From contig JAJEDI010000060.1 of assembly GCA_022821585.1 (NCBI GenBank), positions 34,242 through 98,241 on the forward strand: a DNA stretch of 64,000 nucleotides. The letters are read 5' to 3'. Origin of the DNA: Caldilineaceae bacterium. Lineage in GTDB: Bacteria > Chloroflexota > Anaerolineae > Caldilineales > Caldilineaceae. Positions 1 through 8,628 of this stretch are shown here, one piece after another. Below the pieces are notes generated by a model. The model ran no database searches. It was not told the origin of the DNA and saw only the letters and a program-made list of their open reading frames with translations. Each line of letters starts with the position of its first letter. Position 1 is the stretch's first letter. A program made the translations under genes and the position numbers.

Positions 1-77
1 AAGAGGAGTGAGAGAAAACTTCGCTTGACTCGTTTTGGTCGGGGATGGAAATTGGCTGAATAGTAACAGGAGAGAGA

Positions 78-1448
78 ATGTCGCAATCGATCGCACTGCT
101 TGACCCGACGCCCGCAACCGATATTGCGCCGCCGCCTGCGTTTCACATCATGCTGAAGCCGCGGGGGGCGATCTGCAACCTGGACTGCCATTACTGCTAC
201 TTTTTGAGCAAGGAGTTCATGTACCCGGACAGCGATTTCCGCATGTCCGAGTCGATGCTTGAGGAGTACACGCGGCAGTATATCGAAGCGCAGCAGGTCC
301 CGGAGGTGACGTTTGCGTGGCAGGGGGGCGAGCCGACGCTGATGGGGCTGGACTTTTTCAAGAAGGCGGTCGAGTTCCAGCAGAAGCACAAGAAGCCGGG
401 CATGCGGGTCGAGAACGCGCTGCAGACGAACGGCACGCTGCTGGACGAAGAGTGGTGCGAATTTCTGCACCGCAGCGATTTTCTGATCGGGCTGAGCATG
501 GACGGCCCGCGCAAGCTGCACGACTTTTACCGCGTCGATAAGGGCGGTCAGCCGACGTGGGAGAAGGTGATGCGGGCGGCGCGGATGCTGCACAAGCACA
601 AGATGCGCTACAACATCCTGACCACGGTCCACGCGGCCAACGCGCCCCATCCGCTCGAGGTGTACCGCTTCCTGCGCGACGAGGTCAAGACCGACTTCAT
701 GCAGTTCATCCCCATTGTCGAGCGCGACAACGACACCGGCTACCAGGAAGGGAACACGGTCAAAGACCGCTCCGTGACAGCCGAACAGTACGGCGACTTT
801 CTGATCCAGATTTTCGAGGAGTGGGTGCGGCGCGACGTGGGGAAGGTCTTCGTGCAGATCTTCGACGTGGCGCTGGCCGGATACGCGGGTCACCGCCCCG
901 GGCTGTGCATTTTCGAGGAGACGTGCGGCTCGGCGCTGGCGATGGAGCACAACGGCGATCTTTTCTCATGCGACCACTACGTGGAACCGAACTACCTCCT
1001 GGGCAACATCGAGGAGATCCCGCTGATCGAGATGGTGGGCTCGGCGCGGCAGCAGGAGTTTGGCACGCACAAACGGGACAGCCTGCCCAACTACTGTCTG
1101 GAGTGCGAGGTGCGCTTCGTCTGCAACGGCGGCTGCCCCAAAAACCGCTTCATCAACACCCCCGACGGCGAACCGGGCCTGAACTATCTGTGCGCCGGCT
1201 ACCGGGCCTTCTTCAATCACGTGCGCCCGTACATGAACTTCATGGCCGACCAGCTGCGCCGGCAGCAGGCGCCGGCCAATATCATGCAGTACCTGGCGGA
1301 AGAGGACCGCAAACAGAATGCGCGCTTCGCCGGGGCCAAGCGCAACGATCCCTGCCCGTGCGGGAGCGGCAGAAAGTTCAAGCAGTGCCACGGCCGCGGG
1401 CGCACGGTGGAGCGGGCGCAGATGCGGTGGCCGGTTTCGAATAATTAG
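78..1448 (+). CDS. Anaerobic sulfatase-maturase-like radical SAM protein with SPASM and SEC-C motifs
   Basis: A 456-residue radical SAM enzyme. The CNLDCHYC motif (about residues 33-40, CxxxCxxC) binds the [4Fe-4S]-SAM cluster, and a GGEP motif follows near residue 84. The C-terminal SPASM cysteines are visible (CLECE, then FVCNGGCPKNR), as in anaerobic sulfatase-maturating enzymes that oxidise a sulfatase Cys or Ser to formylglycine. The extreme C-terminus carries a SEC-C zinc motif (DPCPCGSGRKFKQCHG), an add-on seen on some family members. The ATG has a good ribosome site (AGGAG, about 6 nt upstream). No sulfatase gene lies nearby, so the substrate cannot be read from context. It could instead be a related SPASM peptide-modifying enzyme, but no small precursor peptide is evident. 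The family call is firm; the exact substrate is inferred. Confidence 0.88.
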   Translation: MSQSIALLDPTPATDIAPPPAFHIMLKPRGAICNLDCHYCYFLSKEFMYPDSDFRMSESMLEEYTRQYIEAQQVPEVTFAWQGGEPTLMGLDFFKKAVEFQQKHKKPGMRVENALQTNGTLLDEEWCEFLHRSDFLIGLSMDGPRKLHDFYRVDKGGQPTWEKVMRAARMLHKHKMRYNILTTVHAANAPHPLEVYRFLRDEVKTDFMQFIPIVERDNDTGYQEGNTVKDRSVTAEQYGDFLIQIFEEWVRRDVGKVFVQIFDVALAGYAGHRPGLCIFEETCGSALAMEHNGDLFSCDHYVEPNYLLGNIEEIPLIEMVGSARQQEFGTHKRDSLPNYCLECEVRFVCNGGCPKNRFINTPDGEPGLNYLCAGYRAFFNHVRPYMNFMADQLRRQQAPANIMQYLAEEDRKQNARFAGAKRNDPCPCGSGRKFKQCHGRGRTVERAQMRWPVSNN

Positions 1449-1536
1449 CGGCCAGCTATTTCACTGGGCACGAGCTGCGGATAACCATGTCCGTGCGCGA
1501 CGTGACCTATACGTCAAAGCACCACGTTCCAATTCC

Positions 1537-1644
1537 ACGTATAAAGGGTTCATTGCGGCACGACGACGCAAAACCCTTGTGATCTGCCAGACGTGTCACA
1601 TGGACATCCACCATGGGCAGAGCAATCCGCGCAAGCAACAGTAG
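1537..1644 (+). pseudogene. C-terminal remnant of a group II intron reverse transcriptase/maturase (HNH end)
   Basis: The reading frame ending at the TAG at 1642-1644 encodes AARRRKTLVICQTCHMDIH followed by HGQ. This is the characteristic end of bacterial group II intron-encoded proteins: basic RRRKTLV followed by the CxxCHxxIH half of the HNH endonuclease. No reverse transcriptase domains lie upstream; the sequence before about 1537 runs straight into the radical SAM gene. It is therefore a short fossil of an intron protein. The match is by recalled family pattern, not by alignment. Confidence 0.7.
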
Positions 1645-1779
1645 ATAGTATTACACGTCACGAGTGACTACGGCTCTAACGCTGCACTCCCCGGACGCAG
1701 CATGGCAGGCTGAATGGCAACCTTCACAGAGGGGCCCCAGCATCATGCCAAGGGATACGGGCCGCAGAGGAGAAACGTC

Positions 1780-2187
1780 GTGAGAGTTCTGCTCGCTTTG
1801 GCGGCTGCTCTGACAACGTTCGCTGTCGCTTGGCTCACCCAGGACTGGTTCAACACCATCCTGAGCAAGTTGCCCTTAACGCTCGGAGGGCCTGCCAGGG
1901 TGACAGACTTGCTCGTCACCTAGACAGCGTTCCCTTTCATCCTCTTATTCAACATGCTCGCACTACCCGGCGAGCACGCGGTGGCCGTACTCGAACCCCA
2001 CTATGGTTGCGGTATCGCCGTCGCGGCCCCGGTTCTCATGGCTCTAGCGGTGCTCTGCGGTCTCACGAGCGGCGGTTTGTGGTTAAACCGCCGCAGCTGG
2101 AAGGTGAAGGTTTCCCTCCTGTGCTCGCGCGGGAGATACCCTCCAGCTACCACCACCATTTCGACACATGAGAACCGGATGCGGTGA
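1780..2187 (+). pseudogene. Small multi-pass membrane protein interrupted by an in-frame TAG
   Basis: A GTG at 1780, preceded by an AGAGGAG ribosome site, opens a frame for a hydrophobic segment (VLLALAAALTTFAVAWLT). The frame stops at a TAG (1921-1923) after 47 residues. The same frame then continues without a break: TAFPFILLFNMLALPG, and a further membrane segment (GIAVAAPVLMALAVLCG) ending in basic residues, to a stop at 2187. Three membrane spans in one frame across a single stop suggest a recently broken gene. The tail runs into the group II intron domain V, so the C-terminus is probably foreign. No family is recognised. Alternatively the first part is a genuine 47-residue peptide. Confidence 0.45.
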
Positions 2188-2205
2188 AAGCCGCACGTCC
2201 GGTTC
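2172..2205 (+). mobile_element. Group II intron domain V hairpin (remnant)
   Basis: This 34-nt sequence has the length, GAAA tetraloop, two-nucleotide bulge and stem layout of group II intron domain V. Relative to the classical yeast ai5-gamma domain V it differs by two compensated base pairs and one uncompensated change. That change turns the catalytic AGC triad into AAC (G to A at position 3, making an A-U pair in place of the G-U wobble). No complete intron or intact maturase surrounds it; a maturase C-terminus lies about 530 bp upstream. The likely reading is a dead intron remnant. Confidence 0.75.
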
Positions 2206-2479
2206 GAAGGGGGACGGCGGAAAAGTACTCCGAAAACGCGGGGTAACTCACGGGCGGCCTGCCTTAGTGGCGCTTGCTACCGAATGAGCTGTCAGCATCG
2301 AGAATTCGGTCATTGGGTCTTGGTTATCACCTTTCGCGACGATGAGAGCCGTATGCGACAGGGCCAAGCACAACACAACTTCGCCTTCGTACGTCGTTCT
2401 GGCCGTGACCCCCAGGCGCGCGGCCCTGCAACTCCCGGGCCCACCGCGCCGCGTGCGTGACGAGCCTGAACCGGGCGAC

Positions 2480-2710
2480 TCAACCCTTCCGGTTCAACCA
2501 TGCTGCCAGCCAAAGACCTGCCACAATGAATGGCACAATGTACAGAGCATCCAGCCACTCTTTTGTAGACCCGTCAGGCAGCCCGAAAAGACCCACTACC
2601 CACTCAGAAGTAAAGAGGTCGATAACATATGCCGCGACCAAGGCTATGATGCTATACAAGCGATGCTTCGTCTCAATTCGCGTCTGAAACGGCCATTTTG
2701 ACTTTCCCAT
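2480..2710 (-). CDS. Small two-span membrane protein, unknown function
   Basis: A 76-residue protein with two credible membrane helices (YSIIALVAAYVIDLF and ALYIVPFIVAGLWLAAWL) separated by a short polar loop, a basic N-terminus and a basic C-terminus. The composition looks like a genuine membrane protein and unlike a chance reading frame. The ribosome site before the ATG is weak. No family is recognised. It lies on the strand opposite to the intron debris and could be another small accessory gene from the same region. Confidence 0.5.
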   Translation of the reverse strand: MGKSKWPFQTRIETKHRLYSIIALVAAYVIDLFTSEWVVGLFGLPDGSTKEWLDALYIVPFIVAGLWLAAWLNRKG

Positions 2711-3011
2711 ATAAACAGGTGACGCTGCCCGCGCCAGCTATGTTTCCTCTTGCCATGATGTTGACGCGGAAAACAGTCATGTTGACGCACTAATGACATT
2801 CAAGTGCGAAAACATGCGGTTATCGTCACTGCTGATTGGGAAAACGACAGAGGCGGCGGCCTTGCCGTCCTGGTCCGTTTCTCATGAACCGAACTAGGCT
2901 CGACGCAACCCCTTTTTCAAATTAGAGAAGGCGATGACCGGACCGGCCGGGGCAGGATAGGGATGCCCGCGATGGGTGCCTCCACGAATATGCCCTGCAC
3001 TACGCGTGGAG
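2711..3011. other. Intergenic region without recognisable gene
   Basis: No convincing coding frame. The only pattern noticed is a short duplicated TGTTGACGC, about 20 nt apart near 2758-2787. Confidence 0.5.
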
Positions 3012-5405
3012 TCAGGTAGATGATGCCTTCTTCATGCGGTAGCCGACGTGAGGTTCGGTGAAGATGTATCTGGGATCGTGTGCTTCGTCACCAAGTTTGC
3101 GGCGGAGTCTCTGCACCACGGTGCGGGCCAGCCCTGCGTCGCCGGAGTTGCCCGGTCCCCAGATCCGTTGGAGCAGCTGCTCGTGGGTCACCACCAGACC
3201 GGCATTGGTGGATAGCTCGAAGAGCAGAGCATACTCGGTCGCGGTCAGCACGACGGGCCGTCCGGCCACGGCCACGCGGCGCTCCGCATAGTTGATCACC
3301 AGATCTTCCAAGACATAGTTTTCGGGCTGCCCGAGATAGCCGATTCCGGAACGCTGGCGCAGGACCGCCCTGATGCGCGCGGCCAGCTCCGTAGGCGAGA
3401 AGGGTTTCACCACATAGTCGGCGGCCCCCGTGTCGAAAGCCTTGGCGATGACGTTCTCCTGGCCGTAGGCGGACAGGAAGATGACGGGCAGACCAGTTTT
3501 CTCCAGGATGTTCCTCATCAGATCGATCCCGTCGACGCCCGGCAGCATCATATCCAACAGGACGAGATGGGGTCTCTTCTGCGCGATCAAATGATCGACT
3601 TCTTCCGGTTCTCCGGTCACGATCGGATCATAGCCTGATTTGGAGAGGACATCGCGGATATATCTGAGCGCGTGGGGCTCGTCGTCCACCACGAGGATAC
3701 GCGTCCGCTCCTGTGTCTCATTGCCGGGGTCGGCGGCGAACGGTGCGGGTTCGGCAGTGCCTGCAGTTTCCTCTTTCTCAACTATTGGAACGGCAAAGCT
3801 AAAGCGTGCGCCCTGGCCAGCTCCGTCGCTTTCGGCCCAGATGCGGCCCCCGTGCGCTTCCACGATACCTTTGCAGATAGCGAGGCCCAACCCCGACCCG
3901 CCAAGGTCGCCCTGCCGGTCCTCCCCTTCGACGCGGGAAAATTTTCTGAACAGGAGCGGCAGCCGCTCGGCGGGTATGCCTCTGCCCTCGTCGGAGATTG
4001 AGACGACCACCTGAAACTGTTTGCGCACAGCGCGCACGGTGATGGTGGACAGCTCATTCGAATGCTTGGCCGCATTGGAGAGCAGGTTGCTGAGCACCTG
4101 GACGATACGGCGCCGGTCGGTCATGACCTGGGGCAGGTCCGGGGCGATGTCGATATCGATTCTGTTGGTGCGGCCCGAGCTCATGAACATGATGCGGGCC
4201 TCGTCCACCAGGGCAGCGGTATCGGACGGCTCCGGGGCGACGGAGAGCGTGCCGGTCTCGATGCGGGCCACATCGAGCAGGTCGCGTATGAGGCTGCGCA
4301 TGTGATCGGCCTGTTCGGAGATGATGCGGTGGAACTGGCGCATTTCGGCGGGGTCGAGAGAGGATGCTTCGTCGAGGAGGGTGTTTGCCGAGCCTCTGAT
4401 CGAGGTCAGCGGGGTCTGCAGTTCGTGGCTCACCATCCCCATGAATTCAGCGCGCAGCCGCTCCAGCTCTTCGAGCGGCGTCATGTCCTGCATGGTTACG
4501 ACAAACGATTCGACCGCGCCTTCCTGTGAGTGGATGGGTGTGGCGTTGATCAGCGTTTTGACGCTGCGGCCGTCGGGGACCTCCATGACGATCTCCTCGA
4601 GGCGTACGGTCTCGCCGATACTGAGCGCCTGGGCCAGGGGGAACTCGTCGAGGGCGATCTCGCGGCCGTCGGCGCGGCGGAAGGTGATCACTTCGAGGAG
4701 CTCCTCCAGGGGGCGGCCGGGCGTCTGCAGGCTGCTGACGATCCGCCTGGCCTCCTGATTCAGCGACACCGGGACACCGGCTTCCACGTCGAAGACCACC
4801 ACCCCGACCGGCGAGGTGTTGATCAGGATTTCCAGGTCGTTCCTGGCCCGCTGTTCGTCGCGGTAGCGGCGGGCGTTGACGATGACGAGCGCGGCCTGGC
4901 AGGAAAACATGACCAGGGTCTCTATATCTTCGGAGGTGAATTCCTGACCAGTTCCTGTCACGGCGAGAAAGATGTTGCCGACGCGTTCGCCTCCGTGGAG
5001 GATGGGCGCCGCCAGGAAGGGGACCTTACCTGTCGCGCCCCCGGGCAGGGGTGGCTCGGGCAGGTTGAAGGCCCTGATGTGGCTGATCAGGTCGGCGAGG
5101 TGAAGCGGTTCGGGGATATTGCCGAGGTGTTCGAAGAGTGTCATATGGTCGGGCAGGTCCCACAGGCCCTGGGCTTCTTGGGAGGTCATGCCGGAGGAGA
5201 GGAAGTCAGCGGTCTGGCCCGCTTCGTCGAGGAGGGTGAGCACGCCGTAGCGGGCGCCGGTGAGAGAGCACGCGGAGTCGAGGACGCTTTGCAGAACGGC
5301 GTCGAATTCGAGGCTCTCGTTGATACGCAGGCTTGCCCGGCTCAGCCGGGAAAGGCGGTCCCGCAGCGCTTCATTCTCTTGTATAAGCTCGTCGGCGGGC
5401 TTCAT
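3012..5405 (-). CDS. Hybrid two-component protein: GAF-PAS-histidine kinase-receiver-winged-helix regulator
   Basis: A 797-residue cytoplasmic sensor and regulator in one chain. The order is a GAF-like domain (about 25-185), a PAS-like domain (about 190-310), HisKA with the H-box SHELQTPLTSIRGS (about 325-390), and HATPase with an N-box (LSNLLSNAAKHS) and the G boxes DEGRGIP and GLGLAICKG (about 430-545). A receiver follows with VVDDE, the phospho-acceptor in LLDMMLPG and KPF (about 570-685), and then an OmpR/PhoB-type winged helix (about 700-795). No membrane span is seen. The start was placed at the ATG with AAGGAG six bases upstream rather than at an earlier in-frame ATG 21 nt upstream. 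Fusing kinase and output regulator suggests signalling in cis. The ligand and target genes cannot be inferred. It sits alone, with a leader hairpin upstream. Confidence 0.9.
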   Translation of the reverse strand: MKPADELIQENEALRDRLSRLSRASLRINESLEFDAVLQSVLDSACSLTGARYGVLTLLDEAGQTADFLSSGMTSQEAQGLWDLPDHMTLFEHLGNIPEPLHLADLISHIRAFNLPEPPLPGGATGKVPFLAAPILHGGERVGNIFLAVTGTGQEFTSEDIETLVMFSCQAALVIVNARRYRDEQRARNDLEILINTSPVGVVVFDVEAGVPVSLNQEARRIVSSLQTPGRPLEELLEVITFRRADGREIALDEFPLAQALSIGETVRLEEIVMEVPDGRSVKTLINATPIHSQEGAVESFVVTMQDMTPLEELERLRAEFMGMVSHELQTPLTSIRGSANTLLDEASSLDPAEMRQFHRIISEQADHMRSLIRDLLDVARIETGTLSVAPEPSDTAALVDEARIMFMSSGRTNRIDIDIAPDLPQVMTDRRRIVQVLSNLLSNAAKHSNELSTITVRAVRKQFQVVVSISDEGRGIPAERLPLLFRKFSRVEGEDRQGDLGGSGLGLAICKGIVEAHGGRIWAESDGAGQGARFSFAVPIVEKEETAGTAEPAPFAADPGNETQERTRILVVDDEPHALRYIRDVLSKSGYDPIVTGEPEEVDHLIAQKRPHLVLLDMMLPGVDGIDLMRNILEKTGLPVIFLSAYGQENVIAKAFDTGAADYVVKPFSPTELAARIRAVLRQRSGIGYLGQPENYVLEDLVINYAERRVAVAGRPVVLTATEYALLFELSTNAGLVVTHEQLLQRIWGPGNSGDAGLARTVVQRLRRKLGDEAHDPRYIFTEPHVGYRMKKASST

Positions 5406-5837
5406 CTTTGTCTCCTTACTCAACATTGAGGTGAGCCGCGGGGGTCAGACGCTTGCTCAGGGGCTGGATACAGGCCCTGAGCAAAGCCGCGTAAGACCCA
5501 AACGGCCCTCATTCTACCATCCGGAGAAATTTTGACGCAATACTGATACATTAGAGTACTCAATTTACATACAATTGACATTTCAATGCTGTAAAATTTA
5601 GAGTCCGCGATCCGTGAATAATGGCGGACTCTCTTTTGGATCACATTTCCGACAGCGTCCTCGATAACACTGGCTCCTGCAGGGCGTCCCTAAACTGGGA
5701 AAGAGCTGCGTCGTGGCCGTAGGAGAAAAGGTGACTTGCTGTCGATATATTGGGGTAGCCCACGGGTGAACTCAAAATGTATTTTCCCCTTAACCATGGC
5801 GGCGCATGTACACCGTCTGACAGAAGGCGCAAGCCCT
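5406..5837. other. Intergenic region with AT-rich probable promoter zone and leader hairpin
   Basis: About 430 bp between the kinase (minus strand) and the P450 remnant. Positions 5530-5610 are markedly AT-rich compared with the surroundings and probably contain the kinase promoter on the minus strand, although no unambiguous -35/-10 pair stands out. A perfect 10-bp inverted repeat (5453-5462 with 5475-5484) lies between that zone and the kinase start. Confidence 0.45.
5453..5484 (-). other. Leader hairpin upstream of the sensor kinase
   Basis: TTGCTCAGGG pairs perfectly with CCCTGAGCAA across a 12-nt loop, about 50 nt upstream of the kinase start. No U-tract follows, so it is not an obvious terminator. 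It could be an operator palindrome or a 5'-UTR structure. Confidence 0.45.
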
Positions 5838-6318
5838 GCAGTTCTTGAGTGAGATAGACAATACCCGACAAGTGTCGGAGACGACTGCATGCTGCCCTTG
5901 CTGAAAAATCCGGACCAACTGCAGCGACTCCTAGAAGATCCTGAGCTGTTGGACCCGGCCACTGACGAGCTTCCAGGATACGACAGTCTTGTCCAGTTCG
6001 ACATTCCCGTTGTTCGTGAAGAAATGGAAACTAGAGGCAAACGACTTCAAGCCGGGCAACAGATTATCGCTATGACTGGGGCTGCACATCGCGCCCCCAA
6101 GATTTCTCGGGGCCAACGAACTGGATATCGGCTGCCGTGCCAAGAGCCAGATATCCACTCGTCGCGGCATTCTTTCCTGTCTCGGTGCTCCTTTGGCGCA
6201 GTTGCAGACGCGGGTCGCCTATACCAGCCCGATTGAACTTTTTCTTTGTTCCGTTCATTCTCGGAACCTGCGCCAAGATATCAATTTGAATTGCAGGGTG
6301 TTGAGGATCTGTGGGTAG
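5838..6318 (+). pseudogene. Cytochrome P450 C-terminal remnant, frameshifted
   Basis: Pieces of a bacterial P450 can be read in order but in different frames. They are an I-helix-like VSETTA near 5870, then NPDQLQRLLEDPELLDPATDE and PVVREEME (frame from 5889). Next comes KRLQAGQQIIAMTGAAHR. After a frame change near 6095-6115 follow ELDIG and the haem loop GILSCLGAPLAQLQTRVA, to a TAG at 6316. The K-helix ExxR is lost (the Arg position reads Gly), while the haem-ligand Cys is kept. The N-terminal two thirds are missing. This is a decayed gene. Confidence 0.75.
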
Positions 6319-6702
6319 AAGTTAAGCGACAGGCGCAACGTGAAAGACTAGCTTCCTTTGGGAAATCCATTTATTTCGGAGGAACTACGGGACAACGGCG
6401 GAGGTGACATCTGCAGAAAACGAGAACGATGAGGGCAGTAGCCTTGAATATCCTTGTGGAAGCGCAGCAGTGGCCGTGGGCATCCCCGCGAATGGCCAAA
6501 TGCCCGATTTCGGCCCTGAACCATGCTCTTGCATCTTCCCGATGCAGTGTGAGAGACAGGGACGCTACTGCCCTCGCCCTAGACCTGAAAACAGCTAACC
6601 ATGCATTAGTTTCGACGGCGGCCTGCCTGGACCGGCTGAAGAGAAAGGCAAAAGACACACCGTCCACCAAACGAAACCTAACCCAACAAGGATTCACCAG
6701 CC
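6319..6702. other. Intergenic region, no supported gene
   Basis: A plus-strand open frame begins at 6429 and reads through ALALDLKTANHALVSTAACL, but it has no ribosome site. It overlaps the next gene out of frame and matches nothing recognised. It may be a further gene fossil. No RNA gene or terminator is visible. Confidence 0.4.
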
Positions 6703-7305
6703 TTGAAAAGCACGCCCCTCTACGCCCTGCTCATCGTCACAACTTTACTCCTCCTCTTCTGTCTCGCCGTCGTCAACGCCAACGCCCAGGAAGTCGGCGA
6801 CGACGAGAGTCCCATCACACGCCTGGGCGAACGCATCAATGAGCTGGCTGCCCGCGTCGACAAGCTTTACGAACGCGTGACCGGCATTGAAGACGCAGAT
6901 CGTCAGGACGAACTGCGAGAAACGGTAGACGGCCTTGAGCTCCTTGTTGGCGATCTTGAGCGGGCGCTGCTCTCTTTCGAGGATATGACGGATCGCCTGG
7001 CCGCTCTCGAAGCCGTCTGGGACGGGCCTGGACCTGCCTACCTCGACCACGGACACTGCACCCTCGCCGCATCCGGCGCCGGCGGCCTTCGCCTGACCCT
7101 GCAGCACCAGACCATTTTTCGCTACATGGCCCGGTTCGATAGCCTGCCTGCCGAATACAGTGTGCATTCCGTCCAGGTCGTCCCCGAAAGCGGCGACATT
7201 CTGGTCTTCTACGAGACCGGCGATGAAGGGCCGCTCTACGTGGTCGAACGCTGGCACGGTTGCGAATTCCGCGGCAGCAGCGACTGGATGGCGGCCGAGG
7301 GGTAG
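6703..7305 (+). CDS. Secreted coiled-coil protein with a novel C-terminal domain (paralogue A)
   Basis: A 200-residue protein with an N-terminal signal peptide (hydrophobic ALLIVTTLLLLFCLAVV, probable cleavage after NANA). A coiled-coil segment follows (about 40-100; ERINELAARVDKLYERVTGIE and LELLVGDLERALLSFE), and then a C-terminal domain of about 90 residues. That domain has two cysteines and the signature VQVVPESGDILVFYETG...ERWHGCEF. The start is a TTG with AAGGA about 10 nt upstream. The downstream neighbour has the same architecture and C-terminal pattern, so the two are tandem paralogues. The domain is not recognised. An extracytoplasmic, possibly oligomeric role is inferred. Confidence 0.75.
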   Translation: MKSTPLYALLIVTTLLLLFCLAVVNANAQEVGDDESPITRLGERINELAARVDKLYERVTGIEDADRQDELRETVDGLELLVGDLERALLSFEDMTDRLAALEAVWDGPGPAYLDHGHCTLAASGAGGLRLTLQHQTIFRYMARFDSLPAEYSVHSVQVVPESGDILVFYETGDEGPLYVVERWHGCEFRGSSDWMAAEG

Positions 7306-7457
7306 GGCGTCTGCCCAGGAGGGATGCCGGACTCGCGGCGGTCACCACCGGGATGATGCCGGTACACCGCGCGGCCGTCGTGCTGCGCATCTTTCAATGA
7401 TTGGAAGCGGAGGAATCAGGAATTGCCCCGGGGTACGGGGAGAGAGGAAACCCCGCC

Positions 7458-7937
7458 ATGAAGCGCGCTCTTATCCTGTTCGCGTTACTGACTGCGCTCG
7501 CGCCCGCCCTGCTGCTCGCTCAGGACGACATTACGCTTGCGGGACTGAATAACCGGCTGAAAGCCCTGTCCACCGATCTGGTCATTCTGGCCAAGGAGCT
7601 GAGAAGACTGAATGAGCGGGTGACCGCCCTGGAGGCAACGCCCGAAGCTTCGCCCACCCCGACCATGGCGGCGTGCGATTTGACTCTCAGCCTGCCTGTC
7701 GATCCTGTACGGCTTAACGAAGAGACCAAGGCCGCCCATCGCACGCAGTACGGCCGAGAGCCGCCTCTGTTCATGGGGATTATCAAGGTAGCCCGGCACT
7801 CGGATGGACGCGTACAGGTCTATTACGCGTCGGGGCGAAGCGGGAACTACCGCATCGTGTCTGAGTTGTGGGATGGCTGCGATTATGCGGGCTATACACC
7901 CTGGAAGGATGTCGCAGATGTCAGCGACTTCCGCTAG
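7458..7937 (+). CDS. Secreted coiled-coil protein with a novel C-terminal domain (paralogue B)
   Basis: A 159-residue protein. The ATG at 7458 was chosen because it opens a clear signal peptide (MKRALILFALLTALAPALLL, cleavage near LAQ) and follows GAGAGGAAA. A short coiled coil (NNRLKALSTDLVILAKELRR, NERVTALE) and a Pro/Thr linker lead to a C-terminal domain. That domain resembles the upstream gene: ...IIKVARHSDGRVQVYYASG...SELWDGCDY...PW, with the paired cysteines conserved. It probably arose by duplication of the neighbour. The function is unknown. Confidence 0.75.
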   Translation: MKRALILFALLTALAPALLLAQDDITLAGLNNRLKALSTDLVILAKELRRLNERVTALEATPEASPTPTMAACDLTLSLPVDPVRLNEETKAAHRTQYGREPPLFMGIIKVARHSDGRVQVYYASGRSGNYRIVSELWDGCDYAGYTPWKDVADVSDFR

Positions 7938-8209
7938 AGGGGACGCCCCATGAAGCGCAAAGTGCCAACTGATTCTCCTTAGATGCCGCGCCCGGCCAGC
8001 CGGCGGTGCGTGCGAGCGTGTAACCCGGGGATATGTCCAATCGAATGCGCATTTAACCCCGTGGAACTGCCGGCGGCCGGGTTGGCGGAAGAAGAAGGAG
8101 GAGACCGGGGTTGACAGGAGGCACGAGGCAGAGGCATCCGCGCAATCTGTGCCCGGGGCAGGGCCAGGAGGTGATTGGAGCGAAGTATTCTGTGTTCAGG
8201 AGCAGAGAG

Positions 8210-8473
8210 ATGGAAGAGCCAAGTTTTCCCAGTTCACACCATACATTTATGCGCTTAATCAGGAGGCTGCAGGAGGAAGCCCCGGGTGCTCACCGGAAGG
8301 TGCTGAAGCGGCGCATCATGAATCTGCTGGAGCTGCCGCCGGAGATGGATGACCCGTACTGGGACGAGCAGGAATTTTCCTATCTGGGCTTGAGTCGGAC
8401 GCGCCGGGAGCTGTTCGAGGACCGGTTCAACTTGGCGATGTACAAGATACGGAAGGAAGAGGGCAAGTCGTGA
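8210..8473 (+). CDS. Small basic/acidic helical protein, unknown
   Basis: An 87-residue protein starting at an ATG with AGGAG seven bases upstream. It is rich in charged helices (FMRLIRRLQEEAPGAHRKVL, then RRELFEDRFNLAMYKIRKEE), with no signal peptide or membrane span. The frame extends upstream, but the earlier start options lack a spaced ribosome site. No family is recognised. It is followed after 155 bp by the lytic transglycosylase gene on the same strand. Composition and ribosome site support a real gene. Confidence 0.5.
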   Translation: MEEPSFPSSHHTFMRLIRRLQEEAPGAHRKVLKRRIMNLLELPPEMDDPYWDEQEFSYLGLSRTRRELFEDRFNLAMYKIRKEEGKS

Positions 8474-8628
8474 CTACCGAGAGTCCAGGTCTGGCTGGCA
8501 GAGGAAGGAAGCTTGGGAACGACTAACCCGGTCCCGCCGCGACAAGGACGGGGCCCAGACCCATCGAAATACCCGAACAGTTACCCTCGTAGGCGTTGCG
8601 CAAACGGGCGGATGGGGCACAACGTCCT

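Noticed and set aside
1921..1923. TAG as a pyrrolysine or programmed read-through codon
   Set aside because: No supporting element or methylamine genes nearby; simple gene decay is more likely in this region.
2346..2358. GAGCCGTATGCGA, identical to the 5' half of a classical group II domain V
   Set aside because: Only 13 nt match and the 3' half and tetraloop are missing, so it may be chance; not counted as a second intron remnant.
6371..6842. Overlapping open frames on both strands between the P450 remnant and the first secreted protein
   Set aside because: No ribosome site, no recognised motif, and overlap with the next gene; kept only as a remark on the intergenic region.
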